59,122 bases of DNA. It comes from Nocardiopsis sp. NRRL B-16309. Lineage in GTDB: Bacteria; Actinomycetota; Actinomycetes; Streptosporangiales; Streptosporangiaceae. The stretch is from positions 1 through 59,122 of the forward strand of contig NZ_LGEC01000082.1 in NCBI RefSeq assembly GCF_001279585.1, read 5' to 3'. The notes under the pieces are model-generated. The model did not search any database, had not been told where the DNA came from, and saw nothing but the letters and a program-made list of their open reading frames with translations. Made by a program: the position numbers and the translations under genes. Positions 1 to 7,495 of this stretch are shown here, in pieces (within the stretch, counting starts at the first letter, position 1; every line of letters begins with the position of its first letter).

Positions 1-122
1 GTGTGTACACCTCGCCGCGTAGTGAGTACACGCGTCAGTTGTTGACGGCGGCGCCGTTGCTGGACCCGGACGAGGCACGCCGCCACCGCGCCGAACGCGC
101 CCGGGCGCGCGACGGGGCCTGA
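1..122 (+). CDS. C-terminal end of a peptide/nickel-type ABC transporter ATP-binding protein (partial)
   Basis: Only the last 39 codons are present, in the frame beginning at base 3 and ending with TGA at 120-122. The tail contains YTRQLLTAAP followed by a DPDEARRHR stretch. This matches the C-terminal oligopeptide-binding extension of Dpp/Opp-type ATPases, where a 'P-x-x-x-Y-T-x-x-L-L-x-A-x-P' signature follows the ATPase domain. The ATPase core lies left of the window, so the transported substrate cannot be judged. A shared hairpin separates it from the convergent TetR gene. The family call rests on this short signature alone. Confidence 0.62.
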   Translation, partial: VYTSPRSEYTRQLLTAAPLLDPDEARRHRAERARARDGA

Positions 123-139
123 CCGGGCGCGGAGCGACA

Positions 140-162
140 CGCGGCGGCATGGTGCCGCCGCG
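140..162. terminator. Bidirectional hairpin between the ABC ATPase and TetR genes
   Basis: Perfect 10-bp arms (140-149 and 153-162) enclose a 3-nt loop. It lies 17 bases after the ATPase stop and 24 bases beyond the stop of the convergent TetR gene, so it can serve both. There is no T-run, as is usual in high-GC actinobacteria. Confidence 0.6.
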
Positions 163-186
163 CGCACGCGCCCCGCCCCTACCGCC

Positions 187-804
187 TCACACCAGGCCCG
201 CCAGCAGGGCCCGCAGCCCGTAGCGGAAGCGCGCGTCGGCTTCGGCCGCGTCCGGGGCGTCCTCCTCCTGCTGGTGGCGGACCTGGTGCACCACCGCGCC
301 CAGACAGTACGAGTACAGGGCGTCCGCCGCGCGTTCGACGTCGGGACCGGTCAGCCCCGCCTCGCCCAGGGCTCCCTCGACGAGGGCCCGGGTGGCGAGG
401 CTGTGGGGTGTGCGGGGCGCGCGGTGCGCCAGGAGCGACAGGGCACCGGAGAACTCCAGCAGCCGGGCGCGGTAGGCCTCGGCCCACGCGGTGATCCGGG
501 CGTCCCACGGGCCGGGCTCGGACGCCCCGGCCGGCTCCCCGTCCTCCGCGGCCTGTTCGGACTCCCGCGCCTCCGGATCGTCCAGGGCACCGGCCCCGGG
601 GCCCGGGGAGGTGACGTAGGCCGCGATGGCGTTGAACAGCTGCTCCTTGCCCAGGGGGAAGTGGTGGTAGATCGCCATCGCCTCCACCTCCAGGGCGTCG
701 CCCAACCGGCGCATGGACAGCCCGCCCAGGCCGCGACCCGCGATGATGTGCAACGCCTCGATGATGATGCGCTCGCGGCTCAGCCCCGCGTAGTTCCTGC
801 TCAC
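187..804 (-). CDS. TetR family transcriptional regulator
   Basis: A 205-residue one-component repressor. Residues about 7-55 form the TetR DNA-binding domain, with the recognition-helix region ending in the typical MAIYHHFPLGKEQL. The C-terminal half (about 110-205) resembles the TetR_C ligand-binding fold of tetracycline-repressor-like proteins, and an acidic, low-complexity stretch (about 68-100) separates the two. GTG at 804 is chosen because AAGGGA lies 6 bases upstream on the minus strand. The gene converges on the ABC ATPase gene. Its target and ligand cannot be read from the sequence; TetR proteins often control adjacent transport genes, so the ABC transporter is one candidate. Confidence 0.85.
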   Translation of the reverse strand: MSRNYAGLSRERIIIEALHIIAGRGLGGLSMRRLGDALEVEAMAIYHHFPLGKEQLFNAIAAYVTSPGPGAGALDDPEARESEQAAEDGEPAGASEPGPWDARITAWAEAYRARLLEFSGALSLLAHRAPRTPHSLATRALVEGALGEAGLTGPDVERAADALYSYCLGAVVHQVRHQQEEDAPDAAEADARFRYGLRALLAGLV

Positions 805-950
805 GCTCGTCCCTTCGGAATCCGGGCGCCGGTCGACGCCGCACCTCGCACACGCGGCGGCCGCGGCCGCGACGCGGCCAGGGTCGCCAGATGATCTTGC
901 TCACCCCTAAAGTGGCCTCGACCGACGGTACGCGGGTTTGGAGCGCACAC

Positions 951-1337
951 ATGGGACTTGCCAAGCAGAGCATCACACAGGCGCGCGAGAGCCTGGAACG
1001 GGACCGGGAGCTGGCCGAGCGCCTGCCCGAGCTGCTGCGGTCGGTGGCCGATACCGAGGAGGCCCTGCACGCCGCCCAGGAGAACGACGCCTCCGACGAG
1101 CAGCTGCGCAACCTGGGACTCGCCCTCGACACCGCCCTGACCGAGGCGATGCGTGCCGCCTACGCCAAGGAGCGGGTGCTGGTGGGGCTCAAGGGGTACA
1201 CCGACCGGATCTACCGGCGCAAGCTCTCGGCCCGGCCGAAGGTCCGCGCGGCGACGCTGGACGCCGAGCAGCTGCTCACCGCCCGTGAGGCCCACCGCCT
1301 GCACGGGATCGAGCGGACGCCGCGGCGGATGGTCTGA
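951..1337 (+). CDS. Hypothetical protein, all-helical, 128 aa
   Basis: I do not recognise a family. The product is small, charged and predicted to be almost entirely alpha-helical, with heptad-like Leu/Ala spacing over residues 10-75 (ERDRELAERLPELLRSV), then a basic segment RIYRRKLSARPK and a basic C-terminus. There is no signal peptide or membrane segment, so it is probably cytoplasmic. ATG at 951 is preferred over an in-frame ATG at 891 because GGAG (940-943) lies 7 bases before it, while the 891 start has no ribosome binding site and adds a poor 20-residue extension. It is divergent from the TetR gene. Confidence 0.6.
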   Translation: MGLAKQSITQARESLERDRELAERLPELLRSVADTEEALHAAQENDASDEQLRNLGLALDTALTEAMRAAYAKERVLVGLKGYTDRIYRRKLSARPKVRAATLDAEQLLTAREAHRLHGIERTPRRMV

Positions 1338-1396
1338 GACCGGTCCGGGCCCGCCGAGCCCGCGCCCGGCGGCGCGGCGGGCCCTGTCGTGGCCAC

Positions 1397-1438
1397 GACC
1401 CGGCCCGATCACGCCCCGACCCGGCCCGATCACGCCCC
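1397..1438. repeat. 21-bp tandem direct repeat, two copies
   Basis: A 21-bp unit beginning GACCCGGCCCGATCACG occurs twice without mismatch (1397-1417, 1418-1438), and a degenerate third start follows. It lies in the 224-bp gap between the helical protein gene and the GntR gene. No function is evident. Confidence 0.7.
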
Positions 1439-1561
1439 GGCCCGGTTCGGACACCGCGACCCCTGCCGGGCCCCGCGGGGACGGTAGGTTGGGGTGCATC
1501 CGGTCGAAGACGGCGCCCGCGACCGCGGGGGCAGACCACTTTGTGGGGAGCGCAGTAGGAG

Positions 1562-1924
1562 ATGGCGGATTTCATCCGCGTGGATCCGACGTCGAAGGTA
1601 CCGCCCTACGAGCAGATCAGGACGCACGTGGCGATCGCCGCGGCCAACGGCGACCTGCCGGTCGGCTACCGGCTGCCGACGGTCCGGGCGCTGGCGAGCG
1701 AACTGTCGGTCGCGGTGAACACCGTGGCCCGCGCCTACCGCGAACTGGAACAGGCCGGAGTCGTCGAGACCCGCGGGCGCTCGGGCACGTTCGTGGCCGC
1801 CACCGGTGACGACCAGCGCGCCGAGGCGCTGGAGGCCGCCCGCGCCTACGCCGAGGTGATCTCGCGTGTGGGGCTCGACCACGACGAGGCCGTCGAGATC
1901 CTGCGGGCCGCGCTCAGACGGTGA
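1562..1924 (+). CDS. GntR family transcriptional regulator, YtrA-like
   Basis: A 120-residue protein with an N-terminal winged-helix GntR domain (about residues 10-78; PPYEQIRTHVAIAAANGDL and LPTVRALASELSVAVNTVAR). The C-terminal part is only about 40 residues and helical. That short C-terminus is typical of the YtrA subfamily, which usually represses small ABC transporter operons in Gram-positive bacteria. No ABC transporter follows here, so the target is unknown. GGGGAG (1545-1550) precedes the ATG, and AGGAG also abuts it. A TAGGTT -10-like hexamer at 1485-1490 suggests a leader of about 65 nt. Confidence 0.85.
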   Translation: MADFIRVDPTSKVPPYEQIRTHVAIAAANGDLPVGYRLPTVRALASELSVAVNTVARAYRELEQAGVVETRGRSGTFVAATGDDQRAEALEAARAYAEVISRVGLDHDEAVEILRAALRR

Positions 1925-2148
1925 CCCGGCGCACCGGCGCCCCCGACACGACACCCCCGGGGCGAGCCGCGGCCGCCCCGGAGCACGGCCGTCCGCCCGC
2001 GGAACCTTCCGGCCCTCGCGATGCCGCCACGCGGCGGTGGCCGCATGCGGCCGGGAGCCCGGGGAGCCCGCCCACACCGGCGTTCCGGTCGTTAGGGTCG
2101 TAGGGGCGCCGTCCCCCTGGCGGCGCCAAGGGTCGAAGGAGGCGCTCC

Positions 2149-2538
2149 ATGGGCAAGGGATCCGGTGCGGGACGGTCGACGGGCGGAGGGGGCGGTGGTT
2201 CCCAGGGCCGCCCCGGTGGTTCCCAGGGCCGATCCGGTGGGGCCAAGGGGACGGGTGATTCCCGGGGACGGGCCGGAGGTTCCCAGGGGCAGCCCGGCGG
2301 CGGGTCCCAGGGCCGGTCCGGTGCGGCCTCGGGCGGAGCGGGGTCCCCGCGCGACCGGCAGGACTCGCGGCGGCGCTGGGCCAGGGCGCACCACCGGCAC
2401 TACCACAACGAGCTCAGCTACCAGGGCGACGGCGAGTTCCGGCCGCGGCGCAGCAACACCCAGACGTTCTTCGTCATCGCCGTGTTCGGGATGATCCTGA
2501 TCGGCCTGCTGTGGCTGGGGTTCGTCATCTTCCTCTAG
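2149..2538 (+). CDS. Small Gly/Ser/Arg-rich protein with one C-terminal membrane helix
   Basis: A 129-residue protein of unknown function. Residues 1-70 are low-complexity, rich in Gly, Ser, Gln and Arg with repeated GGSQGRPGG-like units. Residues 70-100 are basic and aromatic (RRRWARAHHRHYHNELSY). Residues about 106-129 form a single hydrophobic helix running to the C-terminus, so it looks like a tail-anchored protein with a disordered cytoplasmic part. GGAGG at 2138-2142 precedes the ATG, and TAGGGT at 2093-2098 may be the -10 element. The repeats could alternatively be sequence drift in a linker. Confidence 0.65.
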   Translation: MGKGSGAGRSTGGGGGGSQGRPGGSQGRSGGAKGTGDSRGRAGGSQGQPGGGSQGRSGAASGGAGSPRDRQDSRRRWARAHHRHYHNELSYQGDGEFRPRRSNTQTFFVIAVFGMILIGLLWLGFVIFL

Positions 2539-2561
2539 CTTCCAGGGCTCGTGCGGTCCGA

Positions 2562-2709
2562 CGGCGCGGCCCGCCCGTCGCCCAAGAGTGCTGCGGGTGG
2601 GGCGGGCTACCGTCCCCAACGGACGCCTACCGGCGCGGCCCGCCCGTCGCCCAAGAGTGCTGCGGGTGGGGCGGGCTACCGCCCTCAACGGACGCCTACC
2701 GGCGCAGCC
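2562..2709. repeat. 69-bp tandem repeat, two full copies plus a third start
   Basis: Two 69-bp units (2562-2630 and 2631-2699) differ at only a few bases. A third copy begins at 2700 but runs into the coding 3' end of the leftward membrane-protein gene, whose stop codon is at 2696-2698. The array fills most of the gap between two convergent genes and looks like duplication of the 3' flank of that gene. Confidence 0.8.
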
Positions 2710-3052
2710 CTATCACGGAGATGATGTAGAAGAGGACGAGTCCGGCCCAGACGAGCGGCACCGCCGCGCCGCCGACCAGGGAGGCCGTGATCGCCGTGAG
2801 CGGGATGCTGACGCCCAGGCACACCAGGGACAGCACGAACCGCACGGTGTTGGAGGGCATCCCCGCCTTGGCGGGAGCGGCCTGCGCGGCGGTGTGGGCG
2901 AGGTGGTGCCGCACGCGCTCCTCGATGGTGTCGTCGATGCGTTCGACGAGCGAGGCCGCCACGGCGTCGTCGTACTCCGGACCGAGTTCGCGGCCGGCTC
3001 GCAGAGCTGCGGCGACCTCGTCCGTGCGGCGGGATGAGGGAGATGAGGTCAT
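2696..3052 (-). CDS. Small integral membrane protein of unknown function
   Basis: 118 residues from ATG at 3052 (MTSSPSSRRTDEV). Residues 1-65 are polar and helical, with VERIDDTIEERVRHHLA resembling an amphipathic helix. Two adjacent hydrophobic helices (about 68-90 and 93-115) make up the rest, and the protein ends in a basic LRR. An in-frame ATG at 3133 would add 27 basic residues of unlikely composition, so it was rejected. The topology is a helical hairpin in the cytoplasmic membrane with both ends probably inside. It lies just upstream of the sigma-factor terminator on the same strand, as a separate unit. Confidence 0.7.
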   Translation of the reverse strand: MTSSPSSRRTDEVAAALRAGRELGPEYDDAVAASLVERIDDTIEERVRHHLAHTAAQAAPAKAGMPSNTVRFVLSLVCLGVSIPLTAITASLVGGAAVPLVWAGLVLFYIISVIGLRR

Positions 3053-3175
3053 GGCGCCATCATCGCACCGCCGTCGGCGGTCGGCGAGGGTCCTGCGCCC
3101 ATACCAGGGAGAACTCCGGGTTTCCCCTGACACGGACCGGGCTCCCGCGGTGCGCGATGCCCCCGGCGCACGACG

Positions 3176-3204
3176 ACGGGGCCGCCCCGTGGGGGCGGCC
3201 CCGT
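3176..3204 (-). terminator. Rho-independent-type hairpin after the sigma factor gene
   Basis: Perfect 13-bp arms (3176-3188, 3192-3204) with a 3-nt loop lie 17 bases beyond the sigma factor stop codon. Confidence 0.75.
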
Positions 3205-3220
3205 GCCGTCTCGGCCGCGT

Positions 3221-4624
3221 CTAGCTGGCGAAGTCCAGCAGCTGCTGTGCGCGGCTGGGGTGGCGCAGCTTGGACAGCGACTGCTTCTCCAGCTGACGGA
3301 TGCGCTCGCGGGTCAGCCCCAGGTGCTTGCCGATCTCGTCGAGCGTGCGCGGCCGGCCGTCCATCAGGCCGAAGCGCAGGGACATGATGGTCGCCTCGCG
3401 CGGCTCCAGGTCGGAGAGCGCGTTGCGCAGCTGGTCGGCCATGAGCTGGCGGTCGACCACCTCGGAGGCCTCCGAGGCGTCCACGTCCTCGATGAGGTCG
3501 CCGATCCGGGTCTCGCCGTCCTCGCCGATGGTGGAGTCCAGGCTGATCGGCTGCCGGGTGACCCGCAGCAGCTCCTCGATCTGGGCCGGTGTCTTGTCCA
3601 GCTCCAGGCCCAGCTCCTCGGGGGTGGGCTCGCGGCCCAGCGCCTGGTGCATGTCGCGTTCCAGGCGGCTCACCTTGCTGAGCAGCTCCAGCACGTGCAC
3701 CGGCAGGCGGATGGTGCGCGCGGAGTCGGCGAACCCGCGCTGGATGGCCTGGCGGATCCACCACATGGCGTAGGTCGAGAACTTGAAGCCCTTGGAGTAG
3801 TCGAACTTCTCCACCGCGCGGATCAGCCCGAGGTTGCCCTCCTGGACCACGTCCAGCAGGGACATGCCGCGGTCGCTGTACTTCTTGGCGACCGAGACCA
3901 CCAGGCGCAGGTTGGCCTCGAGCATGTGGGACTTGGCCAGGCGGCCGTCCTCGGCCACCCACTCCAGTTCCTCGACCTCGGCCTCGGCCATCTCGAAGGA
4001 GTCGTCGACGGCACCGTGCCGGCCCAGCCGGTACTCGGCGTAGAGCCCGGCCTCGACCCGCTTGGCGAGGTCGACCTCCTGCTCGGCCGTGAGCAGCTGC
4101 CGCCGCCCGATGGCCTTGAGGTAGGTGTGGACCGAGTCGCCCATGGCGGGGGACTGGTCGTCCAGGTCCACCTCGCCGGTCTCCGGGTCGGTGCCGGTCT
4201 GGGAGGTCTCGGTCTTCTTGGTGCGCCGCGTGGTGCGGGTCTTCCTCCGGGAGGCGGAGGGGCCCTTACGGGCCGCGACCTTGCCGGTTGCGGCCTTGGG
4301 TGCCTCGTCGGTCTCGGGCACCGTCGCGATGAGAGTGTTTTCCAGCACGTCGTCCTCGGCGTCAGGATCGGCCACCAGCACGGAGTCCTCGCCCCCGTTG
4401 GCGAGTCGGACACCGTTCTCGGTGAGTTCACGCAGGATGGAGCGGCCGTCAGCAGAGGTGACTCCGGCCGCGGAGAAAGCGGTACGTAGTTCGGAGAGTG
4501 ACAGGTGTCCCTGGGAGCGCCCGCGTTCGAGAAGGTCGGACAGAGCGCCGTCCGCGGTGCCCTCCTGGTGCGGAGCGGTCCCGGTGGATTCGGGTACCGA
4601 AGCGGCTAGGGCAGTGCTCGTCAT
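3221..4624 (-). CDS. rpoD: RNA polymerase principal-type sigma-70 factor (RpoD/HrdB group)
   Basis: 467 residues that direct RNA polymerase to promoters. A region 1.1-like helical segment covers about 20-75, followed by a basic, Lys/Thr-rich linker (about 95-150). Region 1.2 starts near 162 (DSVHTYLKAIG). Region 2 covers about 240-310, with RLVVSVAKKYSDRGMSLLD and the promoter-melting segment around KFSTYAMWWIRQAIQRG. Region 3 covers about 315-385. Region 4 starts near 400 and ends with the helix-turn-helix LDEIGKHLGLTRERIRQLEK. ATG at 4624 has GGAGG 7 bases upstream. An upstream in-frame ATG at 4702 was rejected because it overlaps the -10 region. Streptomycetes carry several HrdB paralogues, so this may be the main factor or a paralogue. 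Confidence 0.95.
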   Translation of the reverse strand: MTSTALAASVPESTGTAPHQEGTADGALSDLLERGRSQGHLSLSELRTAFSAAGVTSADGRSILRELTENGVRLANGGEDSVLVADPDAEDDVLENTLIATVPETDEAPKAATGKVAARKGPSASRRKTRTTRRTKKTETSQTGTDPETGEVDLDDQSPAMGDSVHTYLKAIGRRQLLTAEQEVDLAKRVEAGLYAEYRLGRHGAVDDSFEMAEAEVEELEWVAEDGRLAKSHMLEANLRLVVSVAKKYSDRGMSLLDVVQEGNLGLIRAVEKFDYSKGFKFSTYAMWWIRQAIQRGFADSARTIRLPVHVLELLSKVSRLERDMHQALGREPTPEELGLELDKTPAQIEELLRVTRQPISLDSTIGEDGETRIGDLIEDVDASEASEVVDRQLMADQLRNALSDLEPREATIMSLRFGLMDGRPRTLDEIGKHLGLTRERIRQLEKQSLSKLRHPSRAQQLLDFAS

Positions 4625-4689
4625 CGGGGCACCTCCCTCCCTTCCAAGACGTGTGGCACGTGGCGGAGGGTTCCCGCCGACTGGACGCG

Positions 4690-4718
4690 CCAATATGTCC
4701 AACGTGTCGCCAGGTCAA
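4690..4718 (-). promoter_or_regulatory. Candidate sigma-70 promoter of the sigma factor gene
   Basis: On the minus strand TTGACC (4713-4718) is followed after 17 bases by TATTGG (4690-4695); CATATT (4692-4697) with a 15-base spacer is the alternative -10 reading. It is about 66 bases upstream of the ATG. Confidence 0.5.
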
Positions 4719-4739
4719 ATGTTCCCTGTCTCGATTGGA

Positions 4740-5222
4740 TATCGGAGAGAGTGGCGTACATCACGGTGTGGGAAGTGGCCGGACACGGAGTCGAGCGGGT
4801 AAAGGGCACCATCCTCGACCGCGTGCGCGGTGCGTCCTGGAGACCGGGCACGGCGGAGGGCGCAGGGCCGGGTGCGAGTGGACCGATGGCTGTCGCCAAC
4901 TGCGGACCTCCTTGGTGAAGAGGGGCCGAAGGACCGGATACACAAGTAGACGTCGGGGACCTTCCGGAAGTTCCCCGCCTACCGGACACGGCCCGGGGCG
5001 GCCGTGGTCCGACATCGCCGCGGGGGTGGGATGCCCCCAGCTCACACGGGATTCCGGCGGTGCCGGTGGACGTGACCGCGACGCCTGTAGTCGACAGGGT
5101 CCCACGGGAACGGAGTGCACCGGTAAACGCCGATTCGCGTGGTGCCCGCCCCCGCGTCCGGGATCGCGACCGGCCGCCCGGCGCCGCGCGAACGGCGGAG
5201 CGCCCCTCGCTCCCTCCCCGCC
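4740..5222. other. Non-coding gap between sigma factor and menE genes
   Basis: About 480 bases with no recognisable protein in any frame; the open frames here have no ribosome binding sites and no family likeness. The one structured element is a 22-bp near-perfect palindrome at 4955-4976 (GGGGACCTTCCGGAAGTTCCCC is one mismatch from perfect on folding), which could be an operator or a terminator. I see nothing else. Confidence 0.4.
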
Positions 5223-6485
5223 TCAGTCCACGGGCGTGCGCAGCGCGACCAGGTCCGGCTTGCCCGAGGCCAGCAGCGGCAGGTGGTCGCGCACCTCCAG
5301 TTCACGCGGCGCCGCGTAGGCGGGCAGCCGCTCGCGCACCCAGTCGCGCAGCTCCTCCAGCGACGGCGGCCGCAGCGGGTCGGCCGGGACCACCACGGCG
5401 CTGACCCGCTCGCCCCACTCCGGGTCCGCGCGGCCCACGACCGCGGACTCGGCGACCGCCGGGTGCTGGGCGAGAAGCGCGTTGACCTGGCCCGGGACCA
5501 CCTTGTGTCCGCCCGAGTTGACGACGTCGTCCATCCGACCCAGGACCGACAGCCGCCCGTCGGCCTCCCAGCACCCGAGGTCGTTGGTGCGCAGCCAGGC
5601 GAGGCCGTCGCCGTCGCGCTCCAGCCCCCCGGGGTCGTCGACACCGGGCGGCATCCGGTAGCCGCTCAACAGCACCGGGCCCGCCACCAGGATCCGGCCC
5701 GGCTCCCCGGGCGCCTCCGACTCCAGCCGCACGCGCACCCCGTCCAGGGGGAGGCCGTCGTAGACGCAACCTCCGCACGTCTCGCTCATGCCGTAGGTGG
5801 TCACCACCCGCGCCCCCGCCGATCGGGCCCGCTCCAACAGGTCGGGTTCGGCCGCGGCCCCGCCGAGCAGGATCGTGCCCAGGTCGGAGAGGTCGGCACC
5901 GGCGGCGAGCAGCCGCCGCAGCTGGGTGGGGACCAGGGACACGTGCGGACGCAGCTCGCGCGCCAGTTCCGCCACGTTCCGCGCGTCGAAGTCCGCGTGC
6001 ACCGCCTCGGTTCCGGTGACCAGGGCCCGGATGACCACCTGCAGGCCGGAGACGTGTCCGGCTGGCAGCACGCACAGCCACGGCTCGCCCGGCGCCGCGC
6101 CCACCCGCGCCACCGAGGCCAGCGCGGAGGCGCGCAGGGCCGAGGCGGACAGCTCCACCCCCTTGGGTACGCCGGTGGAACCGGAGGTGGTGATGACCAG
6201 AGCGGTGTCGGCGCGCGCGGGCACGCCGTCCGCCAGGGCCGTCACGCCCTTGGGCGTGCGTACCGAGTCCGGGCGCATCGCGGCGAGCAGGCCCTCCACC
6301 CGCGCCTGGGGCGTGCCGGCGGGGACGGGCAGCAGCGCGGGGCCCTCACCGGCCAGGGCGGACGCCACACGGCGGCCGATCTCCTCGGGCGCCAGGCCCA
6401 CGAGCGCCTGGAGGGGCCGTCCCGGGCCGGAGCCGGGCGCCCGTTCCGGGGCTTCCACCGCGTCTGCTGCTGTCACACGTGCCAC
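5223..6485 (-). CDS. menE: o-Succinylbenzoate--CoA ligase (menaquinone pathway)
   Basis: Activates o-succinylbenzoate with ATP and CoA to o-succinylbenzoyl-CoA, the substrate of MenB. The 420-residue protein shows the ANL-superfamily motifs in order: the phosphate loop TTSGSTGVPKGVE, the adenine site YGMSETCGG, the hinge region TNDLGCW...GRMDDVVNSGGHKV, and the catalytic lysine in SGKPDLVAL near the C-terminus. GTG at 6485 is selected because TACCCT (6493-6498) sits exactly 7 bases before it, a leaderless arrangement. GTG at 6476 is the alternative, and the upstream ATG at 6611 would lie outside the promoter. It diverges from menB. The N-terminus is shorter than in larger acyl-CoA ligases, as is usual for MenE. 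Confidence 0.88.
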   Translation of the reverse strand: MARVTAADAVEAPERAPGSGPGRPLQALVGLAPEEIGRRVASALAGEGPALLPVPAGTPQARVEGLLAAMRPDSVRTPKGVTALADGVPARADTALVITTSGSTGVPKGVELSASALRASALASVARVGAAPGEPWLCVLPAGHVSGLQVVIRALVTGTEAVHADFDARNVAELARELRPHVSLVPTQLRRLLAAGADLSDLGTILLGGAAAEPDLLERARSAGARVVTTYGMSETCGGCVYDGLPLDGVRVRLESEAPGEPGRILVAGPVLLSGYRMPPGVDDPGGLERDGDGLAWLRTNDLGCWEADGRLSVLGRMDDVVNSGGHKVVPGQVNALLAQHPAVAESAVVGRADPEWGERVSAVVVPADPLRPPSLEELRDWVRERLPAYAAPRELEVRDHLPLLASGKPDLVALRTPVD

Positions 6486-6492
6486 GCAGGAC

Positions 6493-6498
6493 AGGGTA
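6493..6498 (-). promoter_or_regulatory. -10 element of menE, leaderless
   Basis: TACCCT on the minus strand, 7 bases before the GTG start. Confidence 0.45.
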
Positions 6499-6576
6499 TG
6501 CCGCCCCGGGCGCGCGCGTGCTCGGCCGTGGGGGCGGGGGTGTGCCGAGCGCGGCCACCCCGCCTGGCAGAATGCG

Positions 6577-6582
6577 TAGGGT
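6577..6582 (+). promoter_or_regulatory. Candidate -10 element for menBC
   Basis: TAGGGT lies about 74 bases upstream of the menB GTG, giving a leader of about 65 nt. No clear -35 is seen. Confidence 0.35.
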
Positions 6583-6655
6583 CGACGCTCGGACGCGGCC
6601 CTCGCGGCCACGCCCGTGCCGTCCCCAAGTGTTTTCGTGAGGAGAAGCAGAAACC

Positions 6656-7495
6656 GTGAGCAGCGTGATCGACTGGCAGCGGTCGGGCGAGTATTCCGAC
6701 ATCATCTACGAGACCGCGGAGGGCATCGCCAAGATCACGATCAACCGCCCGGAGCGGCACAACGCCTTCCGGCCGCAGACCTTGTTCGAGCTCCAGCAGG
6801 CGTTCAACATCGCCCGCGACGACTCCGAGGTCGGCGTGATCATCTTCACCGGTGCCGGCGACCAGGCCTTCTGCTCGGGCGGCGACCAGAAGATCCGCGG
6901 CGACGACGGCTACATCGGTGACGACGCCGTCGCCAAGCAGGGCATCGGCCGCCTCAACGTGCTGGACCTGCAGGTGCAGATCCGCCGCCTGCCCAAGCCG
7001 GTCATCTGCATGGTCGCCGGGTGGTCCATCGGCGGCGGCAACGTGCTCCAGGTCTGCTGCGACCTGACCATCGCCGCCGACAACGCCAAGTTCGGGCAGA
7101 CCGGTCCCAAGGTCGGCTCCTTCGACGGCGGCTACGGCTCCTGGCTGCTGGCCGAGACCGTGGGCCTGAAGAAGGCCCGCGAGATCTGGTACCTGTGCCG
7201 CCAGTACAGCGCCGAGGAGGCGCGGGAGATGGGCATGGTCAACACGGTCGTGCCGCTGGCCGACCTGGAGAAGGAGACCGTCCAGTGGGCGCGTGAGCTC
7301 CTGGAGAAGTCCCCGCTGGCCCTGCGCATGCTCAAGGGCGCCATCAACGCCGTCAGCGACGGCGCCGCCGGGATGCAGCAGTTCGCCGGTGACGCCACGA
7401 TGCTCTACTACATGAGCGAGGAGGCCCAGGAGGGGCGGGACGCCTTCAAGGAGAAGCGCCGTCCGGAGTTCGACAAGTTCCCGCGCCGCCCGTGA
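6656..7495 (+). CDS. menB: 1,4-Dihydroxy-2-naphthoyl-CoA synthase
   Basis: Ring-closing crotonase of menaquinone synthesis, converting o-succinylbenzoyl-CoA to 1,4-dihydroxy-2-naphthoyl-CoA in the cytoplasm. The 279 residues cover the whole family length. Visible signatures are the CoA/oxyanion loop FCSGGDQKIRG (about 74-84), the second oxyanion region GWSIGGGNVLQVCCDLTIAA, and TGPKVGSFDGGYGS, which carries the conserved Asp of MenB enzymes. GAGGAG lies about 11 bases before the GTG start. The stop overlaps the menC start by 4 bases (GTGA), so the two are translationally coupled. Confidence 0.95.
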   Translation: MSSVIDWQRSGEYSDIIYETAEGIAKITINRPERHNAFRPQTLFELQQAFNIARDDSEVGVIIFTGAGDQAFCSGGDQKIRGDDGYIGDDAVAKQGIGRLNVLDLQVQIRRLPKPVICMVAGWSIGGGNVLQVCCDLTIAADNAKFGQTGPKVGSFDGGYGSWLLAETVGLKKAREIWYLCRQYSAEEAREMGMVNTVVPLADLEKETVQWARELLEKSPLALRMLKGAINAVSDGAAGMQQFAGDATMLYYMSEEAQEGRDAFKEKRRPEFDKFPRRP

